DNA of 64,000 nucleotides from Hymenobacter perfusus (GCF_003944765.1 NZ_RWIU01000001.1:558001-622000), one strand, 5' to 3'. Shown: positions 49,769 through 58,235, counted from the stretch's first letter. Notes: generated from the letters alone by a model not told the origin. Translations and numbers: made by a program.

Positions 49769-50305
49769 TTACAGGCCCTTGCGCAGAATCAGGTCGTTCT
49801 GCACATCGGAGCCGATAGTGAAAGTATGCTCACCAATGCGCCTGAAGCCAAACCGCTGGTAGAATTCCCGGGCGCGCTCGTTCTTTTCCCACACTCCCAG
49901 CACAATGGCCCGGCAGCCCTGCTCACGCGCTTCCTCAATGGCCCGACGCATAAGCGAGGCTCCCAGACCCGTGCCAATCCAGTCCTCGGCCACGTACAGC
50001 CGCTCAATCTCCAGCCGGTCTTCGGGCGTTTTCTCCGGGTCGAGGCCCAGAGTAGAATGGAGCTTGAGCTTGGCATAGCCTACTACTTCCTGTACCATCT
50101 GCGCCAGCAGAAACACGGTATCAGGATCCTGCAGCTCAGCCAATTGCTTATCAGGACTGAAAGTAGCTTCTTCGTACGCTGCCATATCCTCGGGCCGGTT
50201 CTGAGCAGCATACGTGTCGTGGAACATGCGGCGGCCCATTTCAGCAAGCTGGGTGGCAGTGGCCGGGTTGCGTTTGGCAACAAAGATGCGAAGCGGAGTA
50301 GTCAT
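49769..50305 (-). CDS. GNAT family N-acetyltransferase
   Basis: A 178-residue acetyltransferase of the GNAT fold. The acetyl-CoA-binding region is LYVAEDWIGTGLGASLMRRAIEEA (about residues 100-123) and the last motif is AREFYQRFGFRRIGEH. It starts MTTPLRIFVAKRN at 50305; the frame is open a little further up. A -7 box lies at 50337-50344. The substrate cannot be predicted. Neighbours are unrelated. Confidence 0.9.
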   Translation of the reverse strand: MTTPLRIFVAKRNPATATQLAEMGRRMFHDTYAAQNRPEDMAAYEEATFSPDKQLAELQDPDTVFLLAQMVQEVVGYAKLKLHSTLGLDPEKTPEDRLEIERLYVAEDWIGTGLGASLMRRAIEEAREQGCRAIVLGVWEKNERAREFYQRFGFRRIGEHTFTIGSDVQNDLILRKGL

Positions 50306-50336
50306 GGCAGAAGAAGCGCAGATGGGCAATGGGCCA

Positions 50337-50344
50337 CAAAGGTA
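50337..50344 (-). promoter_or_regulatory. -7 box of the acetyltransferase gene
   Basis: TACCTTTG on the minus strand, 32 bases before the ATG. It sits next to the stop codon (50351) of the membrane-protein gene upstream. No -33 element seen. Confidence 0.5.
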
Positions 50345-50350
50345 ACGGGC

Positions 50351-50593
50351 TTAGTCTACCGTGTCGTTGCCGCGTCGCTCACGCCAGCCGTAGCGCAGCA
50401 TCATCAGGGCCGCTACCAGCATGATCATGTACAATACCAGTTGCTGCGCGGCCAGCGCGTCGGTTCCCAGACGCTGATAAGTATCGTACACGACATAAAG
50501 CCGCAGGCCCACGCCCATCAGCAGCATAAAGCCGGCAGTCAGAAACAGTAACCCTACCAGTCGGCGGGTAGCGGGAGGCAAAGGCCAGGCCAT
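50351..50593 (-). CDS. Small integral membrane protein
   Basis: An 80-residue protein with start MAWPLPPATRRLVGLLFL. Two hydrophobic helices are visible (about residues 11-35 and 52-72), with a short loop between them and a basic C-terminus (RYGWRERRGNDTVD). The family is unknown. It is upstream of the acetyltransferase, which has its own box. Confidence 0.6.
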   Translation of the reverse strand: MAWPLPPATRRLVGLLFLTAGFMLLMGVGLRLYVVYDTYQRLGTDALAAQQLVLYMIMLVAALMMLRYGWRERRGNDTVD

Positions 50594-50725
50594 AGAACAA
50601 ACATTGAAACAAAAAATAAACACTCAACCAGCTACCGCCGTACCCCAGCATGGTTTCTCGCACTTATGCAGCCTATCAGTACTGATGATCGGGCAAATTA
50701 AGCATGCTATCCGATACGCAACGGA

Positions 50726-50755
50726 TTGTAAATTGATTTCTGCCGCGTACTTTTG
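50726..50755 (+). promoter_or_regulatory. Promoter of tRNA-Gly(CCC)
   Basis: TTG at 50726-50728 and TACTTTTG at 50748-50755, 19 bases apart; transcription would begin near 50762, 13 bases before the tRNA. Confidence 0.8.
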
Positions 50756-50774
50756 CCGTACCAACCTACATTAA

Positions 50775-50847
50775 GCGAGAGTAGCTCAGTTGGTAGAGCA
50801 TCAGCTTCCCAAGCTGAGGGTCGCGAGTTCGAACCTCGTTTCTCGCT
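50775..50847 (+). tRNA. tRNA-Gly (anticodon CCC)
   Basis: Acceptor arms GCGAGAG / TTCTCGC pair with one wobble. The anticodon stem TCAGC/GCTGA encloses TTCCCAA, giving CCC for GGG codons. The T arm contains GAGTTCGAACCTC. It has its own promoter and terminator and marks the left edge of the accessory region. Confidence 0.95.
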
Positions 50848-50854
50848 CACTGTT

Positions 50855-50897
50855 AATCAGCCACTTAGACGCGAGTCTGGGTGGCTGATTTGGTTTT
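50855..50897 (+). terminator. Terminator after tRNA-Gly(CCC)
   Basis: Ten-base arms AATCAGCCAC / GTGGCTGATT with an inner AGAC/GTCT hairpin, followed by TGGTTTTGGTTT. The motif GGTTTACAC then occurs twice (50898 and 50911) just downstream. Confidence 0.85.
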
Positions 50898-51017
50898 GGT
50901 TTACACAGTGGTTTACACTATAGGGTCGTTCCTCTCGCATATATCACTATAAATAGCGAAGCCCGCATTACTTCACAGTAACACGGGCTCCGTTATTTGT
51001 AACATCAATCTGGTTGC

Positions 51018-51926
51018 CTACGCGGCCTGCTGTTGCTGCGATTCAGGTTTCAAAAACCTTCTTGCTCCTGTTTTCTCTATACGTTCCGCTACCATATCTG
51101 CTTCATCAGATGGAATCACTGTAAGCAGTGGGTTTTCCTTTACAGCACGCCAAAACTTGTGTTTATCAGGGTCAGACTCTTCGTTGGGCTCGTCGCATAA
51201 GAGGTAAAATGCACTTTTGCTAGGGTCTCTCTTAAATTTACGTAGAAGGCTGCGCGCCACAGTATCATATTCAAAAACGTGCTGCTGAAGTGTATCCATA
51301 CCATAAGACTCCAAGGGTAAGGCATGAGCAGCAGTGAATGACCCATTCAGACCAATGCACTCCATTCTAAACTCAAAGAAGAGCTCAGGTAATTGACGAT
51401 CTGTTATCTTCAAATTAGTGTGTACAACTGGCTTTACCCGTTCCATCAGTTGTATGACAGTCTCTTGTACTAGAGGGGTATTTATTGCTTTGTCAACCTT
51501 CTCTTGAACGTTGTTTCCGTCCACTAATTGAATGTACAATTGTTCAAAGACGTTTTCGGGGCTTTCATCTTCAAATATTGCCACCGCACTACGTGGACTG
51601 ACTCTCATAATACCGTTAGAGTACCGACTAAGATAATCCCAGTCAGAGGGCTTTAACAGGTCATTACCTGAAGGCTTTACAGAAGCTGCAAAAGCAGACT
51701 GACGTTCTTGGGTATCGAGCGCCACTCTTCTCTCTACATTAGAAATAGCATCACGAATCACACCTTTAAGATTCGGAGCTAACAAACCCGCCAAACGCAC
51801 TTTGCGCTGAGATATCCGTAGCCAGTGACGCATACCATCAAAGAAAACGATCCCTACGACTACAGCTTCGCCCGACGCCGGATTAGGCGCTATGCGAATC
51901 AGTGTATGGAAAGGAGTTGTTTTCAT
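51018..51926 (-). CDS. DUF3037-like protein paired with a HipA-like kinase
   Basis: A 302-residue cytosolic protein. The N-terminus (FHTLIRIAPNPASGEAVVVGIVFFDG) resembles DUF3037, whose members start with a short beta strand and a V-G-V/I-F motif. The rest is unassigned; the region around HTNLKITDRQLPELFFEF and YDTVARSLLRKFKRDPSKS looks mixed alpha/beta. It starts MKTTPFHTL at 51926, where ATGA overlaps the stop of the kinase gene, so the two are translated together. The DNA is AT-richer than the neighbours. DUF3037 genes often lie next to HipA-like kinase genes; the joint function is unknown to me. Confidence 0.6.
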   Translation of the reverse strand: MKTTPFHTLIRIAPNPASGEAVVVGIVFFDGMRHWLRISQRKVRLAGLLAPNLKGVIRDAISNVERRVALDTQERQSAFAASVKPSGNDLLKPSDWDYLSRYSNGIMRVSPRSAVAIFEDESPENVFEQLYIQLVDGNNVQEKVDKAINTPLVQETVIQLMERVKPVVHTNLKITDRQLPELFFEFRMECIGLNGSFTAAHALPLESYGMDTLQQHVFEYDTVARSLLRKFKRDPSKSAFYLLCDEPNEESDPDKHKFWRAVKENPLLTVIPSDEADMVAERIEKTGARRFLKPESQQQQAA

Positions 51927-52750
51927 GGTAAGCATTCAAAAAACCGGCTCAGTAATAGCTCCTGCCGTGATTCAGAAAACAAAAAGTTGAACAAAGCAGT
52001 TTGCGACCTCTCACTTAATTTATACGAAGGAGGCAGCCACTCGCATATGTCGAGGAAGCGTTTCTGGCAATTTTCTACGCGAAGATAGAAACCTGATCTT
52101 AACTCCTCCTCTATCCATAGAGGTTGATGTTGACGCCACCTTCTGAGGTGTGCTTTGGTCGCGGTTGCGCTAATTAAGTTCTTCTTAAAATCACAATACA
52201 GATACTGCGGGTCCAAATAGCAAAGGTCTATTCTACTAAAGGCATATGCATGGTCTATAGCCCATATAATATACTTCTTTCCGCTATCATCAGGAGCAAG
52301 CAGTGTATTATGATGGGATGCCCTCCGGTCATCATTGGCAATCCAAGCATCATACAGTGCAAGCCATACCAAATCTTCTGCATTGCTAAGTTTTTCCAAC
52401 TCAATCTGCCCATTCAACAGTTCGACAGAGTCTTGCGCTCCCAGAATTGCCTTTGAGCCAAAACAAGGCTTTTTCAAATATGACGCTGCCCGCTTGGCAT
52501 TGCTTGGCAAATTTGATATTACAGCCTCTCCTATGGTGAGTACTGCGACATCAGGTGTTGGAATGCCCCATTCTCGCAAAAGCGCCGCACACAACCACTC
52601 AGCTTGCATTTCATGAGCGTTGTAAGATGCCTTATGATACTTCAGATAATAACTCTCATACTCTTCCGTCAACACTAGCAGCGGCTCGTGAGCTGTGGGC
52701 AAAACATCTTGAATGACGCGAACACGGCTTTGGAAAAGAGGAGCCAACAT
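51923..52750 (-). CDS. HipA-like kinase
   Basis: A 275-residue protein with kinase-like motifs of the HipA group. YYLKYHK (Lys 37 is the probable ATP-contact lysine) lies near the N-terminus; AWIANDDRRASHHNTLL (residues 135-151) matches the N-x-D-R-x-x-x-x-x-N catalytic loop, with Asp 140/141 and Asn 148; WAIDHAYAF (163-171) supplies the metal-binding Asp 166. Standard HipA is about 440 residues, so this is a shorter, stand-alone kinase. It has no HipB-type HTH partner; the DUF3037-like gene takes that place. It is AT-richer than core genes, which suggests transfer. A toxin, a defence enzyme or a small-molecule kinase are all possible. Confidence 0.7.
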   Translation of the reverse strand: MLAPLFQSRVRVIQDVLPTAHEPLLVLTEEYESYYLKYHKASYNAHEMQAEWLCAALLREWGIPTPDVAVLTIGEAVISNLPSNAKRAASYLKKPCFGSKAILGAQDSVELLNGQIELEKLSNAEDLVWLALYDAWIANDDRRASHHNTLLAPDDSGKKYIIWAIDHAYAFSRIDLCYLDPQYLYCDFKKNLISATATKAHLRRWRQHQPLWIEEELRSGFYLRVENCQKRFLDICEWLPPSYKLSERSQTALFNFLFSESRQELLLSRFFECLP

Positions 52751-52933
52751 TATAATCTTCCAAACAGAATACTTCTAGATATGGGGCAATTTACTGAAGA
52801 TGGTGACAATGCTGTTTAGTAAAGATTATGGGGAATAGTGTAGCCCATATAGATGCCGCTCAACTTTTAGCCGTTCGACAAGGCATACAATCACTATCTA
52901 ATAGCACTTCTGACAGGCCCGTTTGCCCAACTC

Positions 52934-53152
52934 TTAGGCATCACTCACACTCATAGCCTTGACCGTATGCGTGCAGCGGTTGAGCCCAGAGCAACGGTCT
53001 GAAATGTGGTAGGCCACACTACCCTTGCTCATGCACACATAGACGGCCGATTCTGCCACAGTGGCTGATACTACCGTGGGCGTGATGGTAGAGATGGGAG
53101 CGGCCGAAGTCAGGGCCAGCAGCAGCGCGAAGCCGCTTAGTAATTTCTTCAT
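52934..53152 (-). CDS. Small secreted cysteine-containing protein
   Basis: A 72-residue protein with a signal peptide (MKKLLSGFALLLALTSAAP). The mature part ends VYVCMSKGSVAYHISDRCSGLNRCTH, a short Cys/His pattern (C-x15-C-x4-C plus His) that recurs in small exported proteins of Bacteroidota. It could bind a metal or form disulfides. Function unknown. It stands alone in an AT-rich stretch; the 183-base gap to the HipA-like start holds nothing else that I recognise. Confidence 0.7.
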   Translation of the reverse strand: MKKLLSGFALLLALTSAAPISTITPTVVSATVAESAVYVCMSKGSVAYHISDRCSGLNRCTHTVKAMSVSDA

Positions 53153-53281
53153 TGTCTGATAGGATAGAATGAGCCGGCAATATGGGTCGGTGGGAGCAAG
53201 CGCACAAACTATTCACCGAGTTGAAAAACAGGGATGTAAAAGATTTATCCCTTGCATGTTCTTTCACTCTATCGGGCGCGC

Positions 53282-53584
53282 TTAATACTCGGGCAGGTGC
53301 AGAAAGGGTAGGTACGCGTCCAGACACTCGAAGCTCGTAAACGAGCGAAACTGCTCCATTTCCAAACAGTCCTGTTCCAGCCAGATTTCACAGAAGAAGG
53401 AGCCGACCCAGTACAGGTTGACGCCGTAGTTCTCGTGCCAGCGGTGGGCCAGATACCGGCCGTGTTCGATGATATAGCTGCCTTGCTGTTCGTAGGGAAG
53501 GGCGCGGAATTGTAAATGACCGAGTAGCATAGGGAAACGCGAGGCATAGGAGTTCGGGGATATAATGTACTGGTGATCTGGCAC
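53282..53584 (-). CDS. Hypothetical 100-residue protein
   Basis: An acidic, aromatic-rich protein (MPDHQYIISPNSYASRFPML...) without signal peptide or membrane helix. It has LAHRWHENYGVNLYWVGSFF and FECLDAYLPFLHLPEY. I do not recognise the family; the steady codon use and protein-like composition support it as real. A shorter overlapping frame on the same strand is discarded. Confidence 0.55.
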   Translation of the reverse strand: MPDHQYIISPNSYASRFPMLLGHLQFRALPYEQQGSYIIEHGRYLAHRWHENYGVNLYWVGSFFCEIWLEQDCLEMEQFRSFTSFECLDAYLPFLHLPEY

Positions 53585-53642
53585 ACTAGCAAGCAGGGTA
53601 GCTCGGGCGTATCTTTACTCCAACACTATCCCCCCTTGGCGT

Positions 53643-56507
53643 ATGGCTTTTTCTACTCTTTCCCGCCTCGGCCCGCTGGTGCTGGGAGGGCTACTCACTT
53701 CCACCGTGGCCCTGGCCCAGACGCCCACGCTGCTCGATGACTTCAACCGGGCCGACAACCCAAGCGTGGGCAACGGGTGGGCGGAAACGGAAACGGCTGC
53801 CCCCGGCAGCGTCTCCGTGGCCAGCAATCAGCTCCGACTCAGCAGCCGCTTTCTGGGCCGGGACTTTGCTGTGCGCGACATGAGCGGCCGCTACAACGTG
53901 GCGCTGCAAACCAACCCGGGCTCGTTGAGCTGGTCGTGGAACATGCAACAGTCACGGCCCAACCCCTCGGGCTTTCTCAACAACAACTACGCCGTAGGCT
54001 TCGTGGTGGCCGGCAGCTCCGCCGACCTGCTGACGGGTTCCGGCTACGCCGTGGTCTATGGCAACAGTGGAGCTAGCGACAGTTTGCGCCTAGTGCGCTA
54101 CACCAACGGCCTTTCGGCCACGACCGTGCTGAAGACCCTAGCGGCCGTGGCCGTACCAGCCTTGCCCACGACGGGGCCGTATTTCACGGTACGGGTCACC
54201 TACTCGCCGGAGGAAAGTACCTGGACGCTGGAACAGGCCGCTAACAACATGACCTTCGAGGACCCGGCCACCGCTAGCTTCGTGCGGGTGGGCAGCCGCT
54301 CGGACTCCGTTTACACCCGCACGTCCCTGCCGTACCTAGGCGGGCTATGGAACCACGTCACGACGGAAACCGAGTACGCCGTATTTGATAATATCTATGC
54401 TTCCTCGCCCTGCGTTACGGGACCGGAGCCCACGCAAGGCCCCACGGCCCTCCCCGTCACGGGGCTTACCAGTTCCTCCGTCACGCTGGCCTGGCAGCCG
54501 GGCAACGGCACCAGTAACTTGGTCGTGGTACGCCAGCCCGGCGCGAGTACCTCCGCGCCTGTCGATGGCACGTTGTATCCGGACGGGGGCGTTTTCGGCA
54601 CGGGAGCCAGTCTGGGCACGGGGGCGTTCAGCGTCTTTTCCGGCGTGGGCACGAGCATGGGCGTGCAGGGCCTGCGCCCGAATACCACCTACTCGGTGCA
54701 GATTTACGAGGCCCTGGGCAGCGGCTGTACCACGAACTATCTGCAAAGCAATCCGGCCAGCTTCACCTTTACCACGCCCGCCTGTCAGTTGGAGCCCGCA
54801 CCCACGGTGGCCGCGACCGGCGCCACGGCCACGCTGAGCGGCACGAACGGAGCCGTGCTCACCTGGCAACCCGGCAACGGGAGCGGCCGACTGGTCGTGC
54901 TGCGCGCCGGACAAGCGCCAACCGGTGTGCCAGCCAATGGCACGACTTACCCCGCCACGACTTCCTTCGGCGGTGGGGCAATCCTGGCCGCCGGGGAGTA
55001 CGTGGTGTATGCCGGCACGGGTAACAGCGTCACCGTCTCGGGCCTGCCCAGCGGGCAAACCGTCTACGCGGCCGTGTACGAATACAATGGCACGGGCTGC
55101 GCCACAGCCTACCAACTGGCGGTCCCGGCCACGGCTCAACTGGTCGTCCCGACCCCACCACCTGGTACGCGCAACTTCTACTTCGGCAACCTGCACGGGC
55201 ACTCGGCCTACTCGGACGGCAACCAGGACGCAGGCACCTCGGGGGCCTCGACGCCTTTGCAGGACTTCACCTTTGCCGATGCCTCCCTGCACTCGGACTT
55301 TCTGGGCATCTCGGATCACAACCACTCTCAGGCCGGCATGAGCCTGCCTAACTACGCGCGGGGCCTGCAACAGGCCGACCAGGCCACCAACAGCCAGTTC
55401 GTAGCCCTCTACGGCATGGAGTGGGGCGTAATAAGCGGCGGGGGCCACGTACTGGTGTACGGGGTCAATGAGCTGCTGGGCTGGGAGACGGGCAACTACG
55501 ACGTGTACGTACCCCGCAGCGACTACCAGGCCCTGTTCCGGCAGATCAATAAGCGGCCCGGCGCGTTTGCTACGCTGGCCCACCCTTCCAGCGGGGACTA
55601 CAACAACTTAACCACCGCCGCCTTCAACGCCCGGGCCGACTCGGCCGTGGTGGGTACGGTACTGCGCTCCGGCCCGGCCACTTCGACCAATACCACCTAC
55701 AGTAATCCCTCGACCAGTAGCTACGAGAGCACCTATACGACCTTGCTGGCGAAGGGCTACCACGTGGGTATCAGCTACGACCACGACAACCACAACACGA
55801 CTTTCAACCGCACGACCGATGGCCGCTTGGTCGTCGTGGCCCCTAGCCTGACCAAGGCGGATTTACTCGCTGCCCTGCGGCAGCGCAGCTTCTACGCCTC
55901 CGACGACTGGAACGCGGAAGTAACCTTCTCCCTGAACGGGCAGCCAATGGGCAGCATCTTCACGGGCGGCACTGCCCCGGCCCTGACGCTTTCCGTCAAC
56001 GACCTGGACGGGGAAGCCATTCGCTCCATCACCCTGCTCAAGGGCACGCCCGGCAGTGGGCAAGCCGCGCAAGCGGTAGCAACCGTTACAGGCCCCACGG
56101 CCTTGAGCTACAGCGACGCGGCGTTGACCGTGGGCGCTACTGCCTACTACTACGCCGTGATTGTTCAGCAGGACGGGGACCGCATAGTGACCTCGCCCAT
56201 CTGGTATACGCTGACCACCGCCACGCCTACCAAGGCGGCCCAGCCGGAATTAGCTCTGGAGCTGTTCCCCAACCCGGCCTCTACCTCCGCTATCTTGTCT
56301 TACTATCTACCCGTTGCCTCAACAGTGGAAGCCGATGTGTTGGACTTGGCTGGTCGAACAGTGGCAGTGCTTCGCTCGGCGCAGTGGCAAAGTGCGGGCC
56401 CGCACACGCTCTCAGTGCCGACCCACTCCCTGCCGGCCGGTGTGTATGTAGTGAGACTTCGACAGGCTGGCACTCTAAGCGTGCAGCGTCTACTGGTGCA
56501 GCCATAA
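53643..56507 (+). CDS. Secreted PHP-domain (CehA/McbA-like) protein with T9SS sorting domain
   Basis: A 954-residue exported protein. The signal peptide (LGPLVLGGLLTSTVALA) is followed by a lectin/LamG-like beta domain (about residues 25-250), two fibronectin-type repeats each with ...WQPGNG... and ...VYEYNG... or ...IYEALG..., and a PHP metal-dependent hydrolase domain starting NLHGHSAYSDG near residue 517, with LGISDHNHS, LAHPSSGDYNN and SYDHDNHN supplying more metal ligands. The last 80 residues are a type A sorting domain (LELFPNPASTSAIL, LPAGVYVVRLRQAG). It would be secreted by the T9SS, perhaps as a phosphoesterase. A TATCTTTA box lies at 53610. Confidence 0.88.
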   Translation: MAFSTLSRLGPLVLGGLLTSTVALAQTPTLLDDFNRADNPSVGNGWAETETAAPGSVSVASNQLRLSSRFLGRDFAVRDMSGRYNVALQTNPGSLSWSWNMQQSRPNPSGFLNNNYAVGFVVAGSSADLLTGSGYAVVYGNSGASDSLRLVRYTNGLSATTVLKTLAAVAVPALPTTGPYFTVRVTYSPEESTWTLEQAANNMTFEDPATASFVRVGSRSDSVYTRTSLPYLGGLWNHVTTETEYAVFDNIYASSPCVTGPEPTQGPTALPVTGLTSSSVTLAWQPGNGTSNLVVVRQPGASTSAPVDGTLYPDGGVFGTGASLGTGAFSVFSGVGTSMGVQGLRPNTTYSVQIYEALGSGCTTNYLQSNPASFTFTTPACQLEPAPTVAATGATATLSGTNGAVLTWQPGNGSGRLVVLRAGQAPTGVPANGTTYPATTSFGGGAILAAGEYVVYAGTGNSVTVSGLPSGQTVYAAVYEYNGTGCATAYQLAVPATAQLVVPTPPPGTRNFYFGNLHGHSAYSDGNQDAGTSGASTPLQDFTFADASLHSDFLGISDHNHSQAGMSLPNYARGLQQADQATNSQFVALYGMEWGVISGGGHVLVYGVNELLGWETGNYDVYVPRSDYQALFRQINKRPGAFATLAHPSSGDYNNLTTAAFNARADSAVVGTVLRSGPATSTNTTYSNPSTSSYESTYTTLLAKGYHVGISYDHDNHNTTFNRTTDGRLVVVAPSLTKADLLAALRQRSFYASDDWNAEVTFSLNGQPMGSIFTGGTAPALTLSVNDLDGEAIRSITLLKGTPGSGQAAQAVATVTGPTALSYSDAALTVGATAYYYAVIVQQDGDRIVTSPIWYTLTTATPTKAAQPELALELFPNPASTSAILSYYLPVASTVEADVLDLAGRTVAVLRSAQWQSAGPHTLSVPTHSLPAGVYVVRLRQAGTLSVQRLLVQP

Positions 56508-56524
56508 GGTATCCGTCAATATTT

Positions 56525-56559
56525 AAAAAGCCCCGACCTGTTGCAGGCCGGGGCTTTTT
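56525..56559 (+). terminator. Terminator after the PHP gene
   Basis: Arms AAAAAGCCCCG / CGGGGCTTTTT with extra inner pairs around TTG. It lies 17 bases past the stop. The following gene begins 25 bases later and so needs its own promoter, which I could not place. Confidence 0.88.
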
Positions 56560-56584
56560 GCATAGCTTGTTTGCTGATATACAG

Positions 56585-57985
56585 ATGTATAGTGACATGC
56601 AATACACCTCTACCCAAACGGAGAAACAATCGGCCGGCGAGACCGTGGGAGCGTTCGGTACAATGGCCTATTCCCCTCTGCAAGCGGCCATCAACAACAG
56701 CCCGCACCTGGTTGCCCAAAGACAACAGCAGGCGGCCATTGATACGAGTCCCAAGCAGCAGAGCCAGTCAGTGCCCGCCAGCATGCCCGCCCGTAACCGT
56801 ACTGGACTACCTGATGCGTTGAAAATGGGGGTAGAGAACCTATCAGGCTACTCACTGGATGATGTACGGGTGCATTATAACTCTGCCCAGCCAGCTCAAC
56901 TGCAAGCCCATGCCTATGCCCAGGGCACCGACATTCACGTGGCCCCTGGGCAGGAGCAGCACCTGCCGCACGAGGCCTGGCACGTGGTACAGCAGAAGCA
57001 GGGACGGGTGCGCGCTACCCGGCAGTTGAAGGGCGTCGGAGTGAATGATGATGCGGGATTGGAACAGGAAGCCGATGTAATGGGCATGAAGGCGACACAA
57101 TCCTTCTATGAAAAGAAGGCAGCGGATAAACAGCAAGCTCCAACAGGCAACAACGGAATGCTGTCAACGCAGGCTGTTGCCCAAAGAATCGTTCGCATAC
57201 AAGACCCACCCAAGACCATTGCGAATATGGGACAACTCAGGGAGGTAATGGGCGCGGCACTCACTCCATTTGGTAATGCGGGCATGATAAGAAGTGTAAT
57301 TAAAGGGTACATACTGAGTCAGGATACCATCGATTTTGATTCGATACAGGACGTGGTAGATTCTGCCACTGCCCGCGTAGCAACGCTAGAGCAGGATAGA
57401 GCATCGCAATCTGATGATGATATAGTGGATAGATACCATATGGACGAATACCTACATCCAGGTACGGGAGCACCTAACGGATATATACTGCAACCTCATC
57501 ATGTAACTAGGCCGGCGGTAGATATGGATAGTCAGGAATATTTTTATCGGGCCATGACTAAACAGGAGGCAATGACATGGTTAAATCCGCCCGGTATTTT
57601 ATTAGGAGATACAGGACAGCCTTGGGCGAGCTACTTCAACTACTCCCTTACATATCTTACAATAGAAAGTCCCTATCTTCTTGAAGTGCATGCCCCTGGA
57701 TGGCTGGCAAAGTCCAAGGAGATTGGAATAAAAGGAGGGAAGGCTGAATCGAAGGCAGAGGGAGATTTATCATTCGGCATAGGAGAAACATCAGAGTCAT
57801 CGACGGGATTTGATAAGGAAAAGAATAAAGCCTTAAAAGCTGGACTCAGCGCAGAAGGCGTGCAGCCGGCTCCTCAAGGTCGTAAAGCCGCAAAAACACC
57901 TGGACGAAGTGAAGCACTGATGTTATCATCCATCTATTTTCAAGATAGTATCCTTGCTGTACGGCCCGTACGCATTCTCAAATAA
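56585..57985 (+). CDS. DUF4157 (eCIS-core) protein with possible ADP-ribosyltransferase tip
   Basis: A 466-residue protein, start MYSDMQYTSTQTEKQ. Residues 75-142 form the DUF4157 core: LPDALKMGVENLSGYSLDDV, RVHYNS, THIS-type GTDIHVAPGQ, and LPHEAWHVVQQKQGR with the metalloprotease-like HEAWH (H129-E130...H133). DUF4157 proteins are known or suspected cargo of extracellular contractile injection systems. The C-terminal half is AT-richer. In it YFYRAMTKQEAM (Arg 322), ASYFNYSLTYL (Ser 354) and RSEALML (Glu 443) fit the Arg-Ser-Glu pattern of ADP-ribosyltransferases, and YLLEVHAPG is a strand typical of that fold. That second call is an inference. No signal peptide, no immunity gene found nearby. 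Confidence 0.7.
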   Translation: MYSDMQYTSTQTEKQSAGETVGAFGTMAYSPLQAAINNSPHLVAQRQQQAAIDTSPKQQSQSVPASMPARNRTGLPDALKMGVENLSGYSLDDVRVHYNSAQPAQLQAHAYAQGTDIHVAPGQEQHLPHEAWHVVQQKQGRVRATRQLKGVGVNDDAGLEQEADVMGMKATQSFYEKKAADKQQAPTGNNGMLSTQAVAQRIVRIQDPPKTIANMGQLREVMGAALTPFGNAGMIRSVIKGYILSQDTIDFDSIQDVVDSATARVATLEQDRASQSDDDIVDRYHMDEYLHPGTGAPNGYILQPHHVTRPAVDMDSQEYFYRAMTKQEAMTWLNPPGILLGDTGQPWASYFNYSLTYLTIESPYLLEVHAPGWLAKSKEIGIKGGKAESKAEGDLSFGIGETSESSTGFDKEKNKALKAGLSAEGVQPAPQGRKAAKTPGRSEALMLSSIYFQDSILAVRPVRILK

Positions 57986-58014
57986 GCACCAAGCGGATAT
58001 ATAAGCAGGCGTGA

Positions 58015-58146
58015 AAATCAGGGGGGGGGGCGCTGGCCCGCATTACGCAGGTCTTACCCATCAGACAGCTACAGGAGGGCGTGTACTGGGTGCGCGTGCA
58101 GTATGATGGCCTTATCACGACGCGAAAGCTGCTGGTAGCCCATTAG
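58015..58146 (+). pseudogene. T9SS sorting-domain remnant behind a ten-G tract
   Basis: The only frame that stays open here encodes ...ITQVLPIRQLQEGVYWVRVQYDGL and TTRKLLVAH before its TAG, which is the last two strands of a type A T9SS domain. No start codon or upstream coding sequence is in frame: a TGA lies at 58012, and a run of ten G at 58021-58030 sits just before the fragment. It looks like the surviving tail of a lost exported protein; a length change in the G run could also shift the frame. Confidence 0.6.
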
Positions 58147-58183
58147 CCGCCGAGCATTCGGCCGATTGCTTCTGCTCTTCCCT

Positions 58184-58235
58184 ACATATCTAAAAGCCCT
58201 CGTCGCTATACAGTGAAAAGGGCTTTTAGATATGT
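58184..58235. terminator. Perfect 17-base hairpin terminator
   Basis: Arms ACATATCTAAAAGCCCT / AGGGCTTTTAGATATGT around an 18-base loop. It lies between the T9SS fragment and the end of the SRAP gene and may terminate both directions. Confidence 0.7.

Noticed and set aside
50848..53281. A direct repeat of the tRNA-Gly 3' end marking an attachment site
   Set aside because: I looked by eye for a second copy of GAGTTCGAACCTCGT and found none within this stretch; only the short GGTTTACAC pair is present.
54345..55583. 412-residue open frame on the minus strand inside the PHP gene
   Set aside because: It is antisense to a gene with clear domains, is Arg/Gly-rich and has no recognisable family; long antisense frames are common in GC-rich coding sequence.
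58021..58030. Ten-G run as a sequencing error
   Set aside because: Cannot be decided from one sequence; kept as a possible slippage site rather than dismissed.
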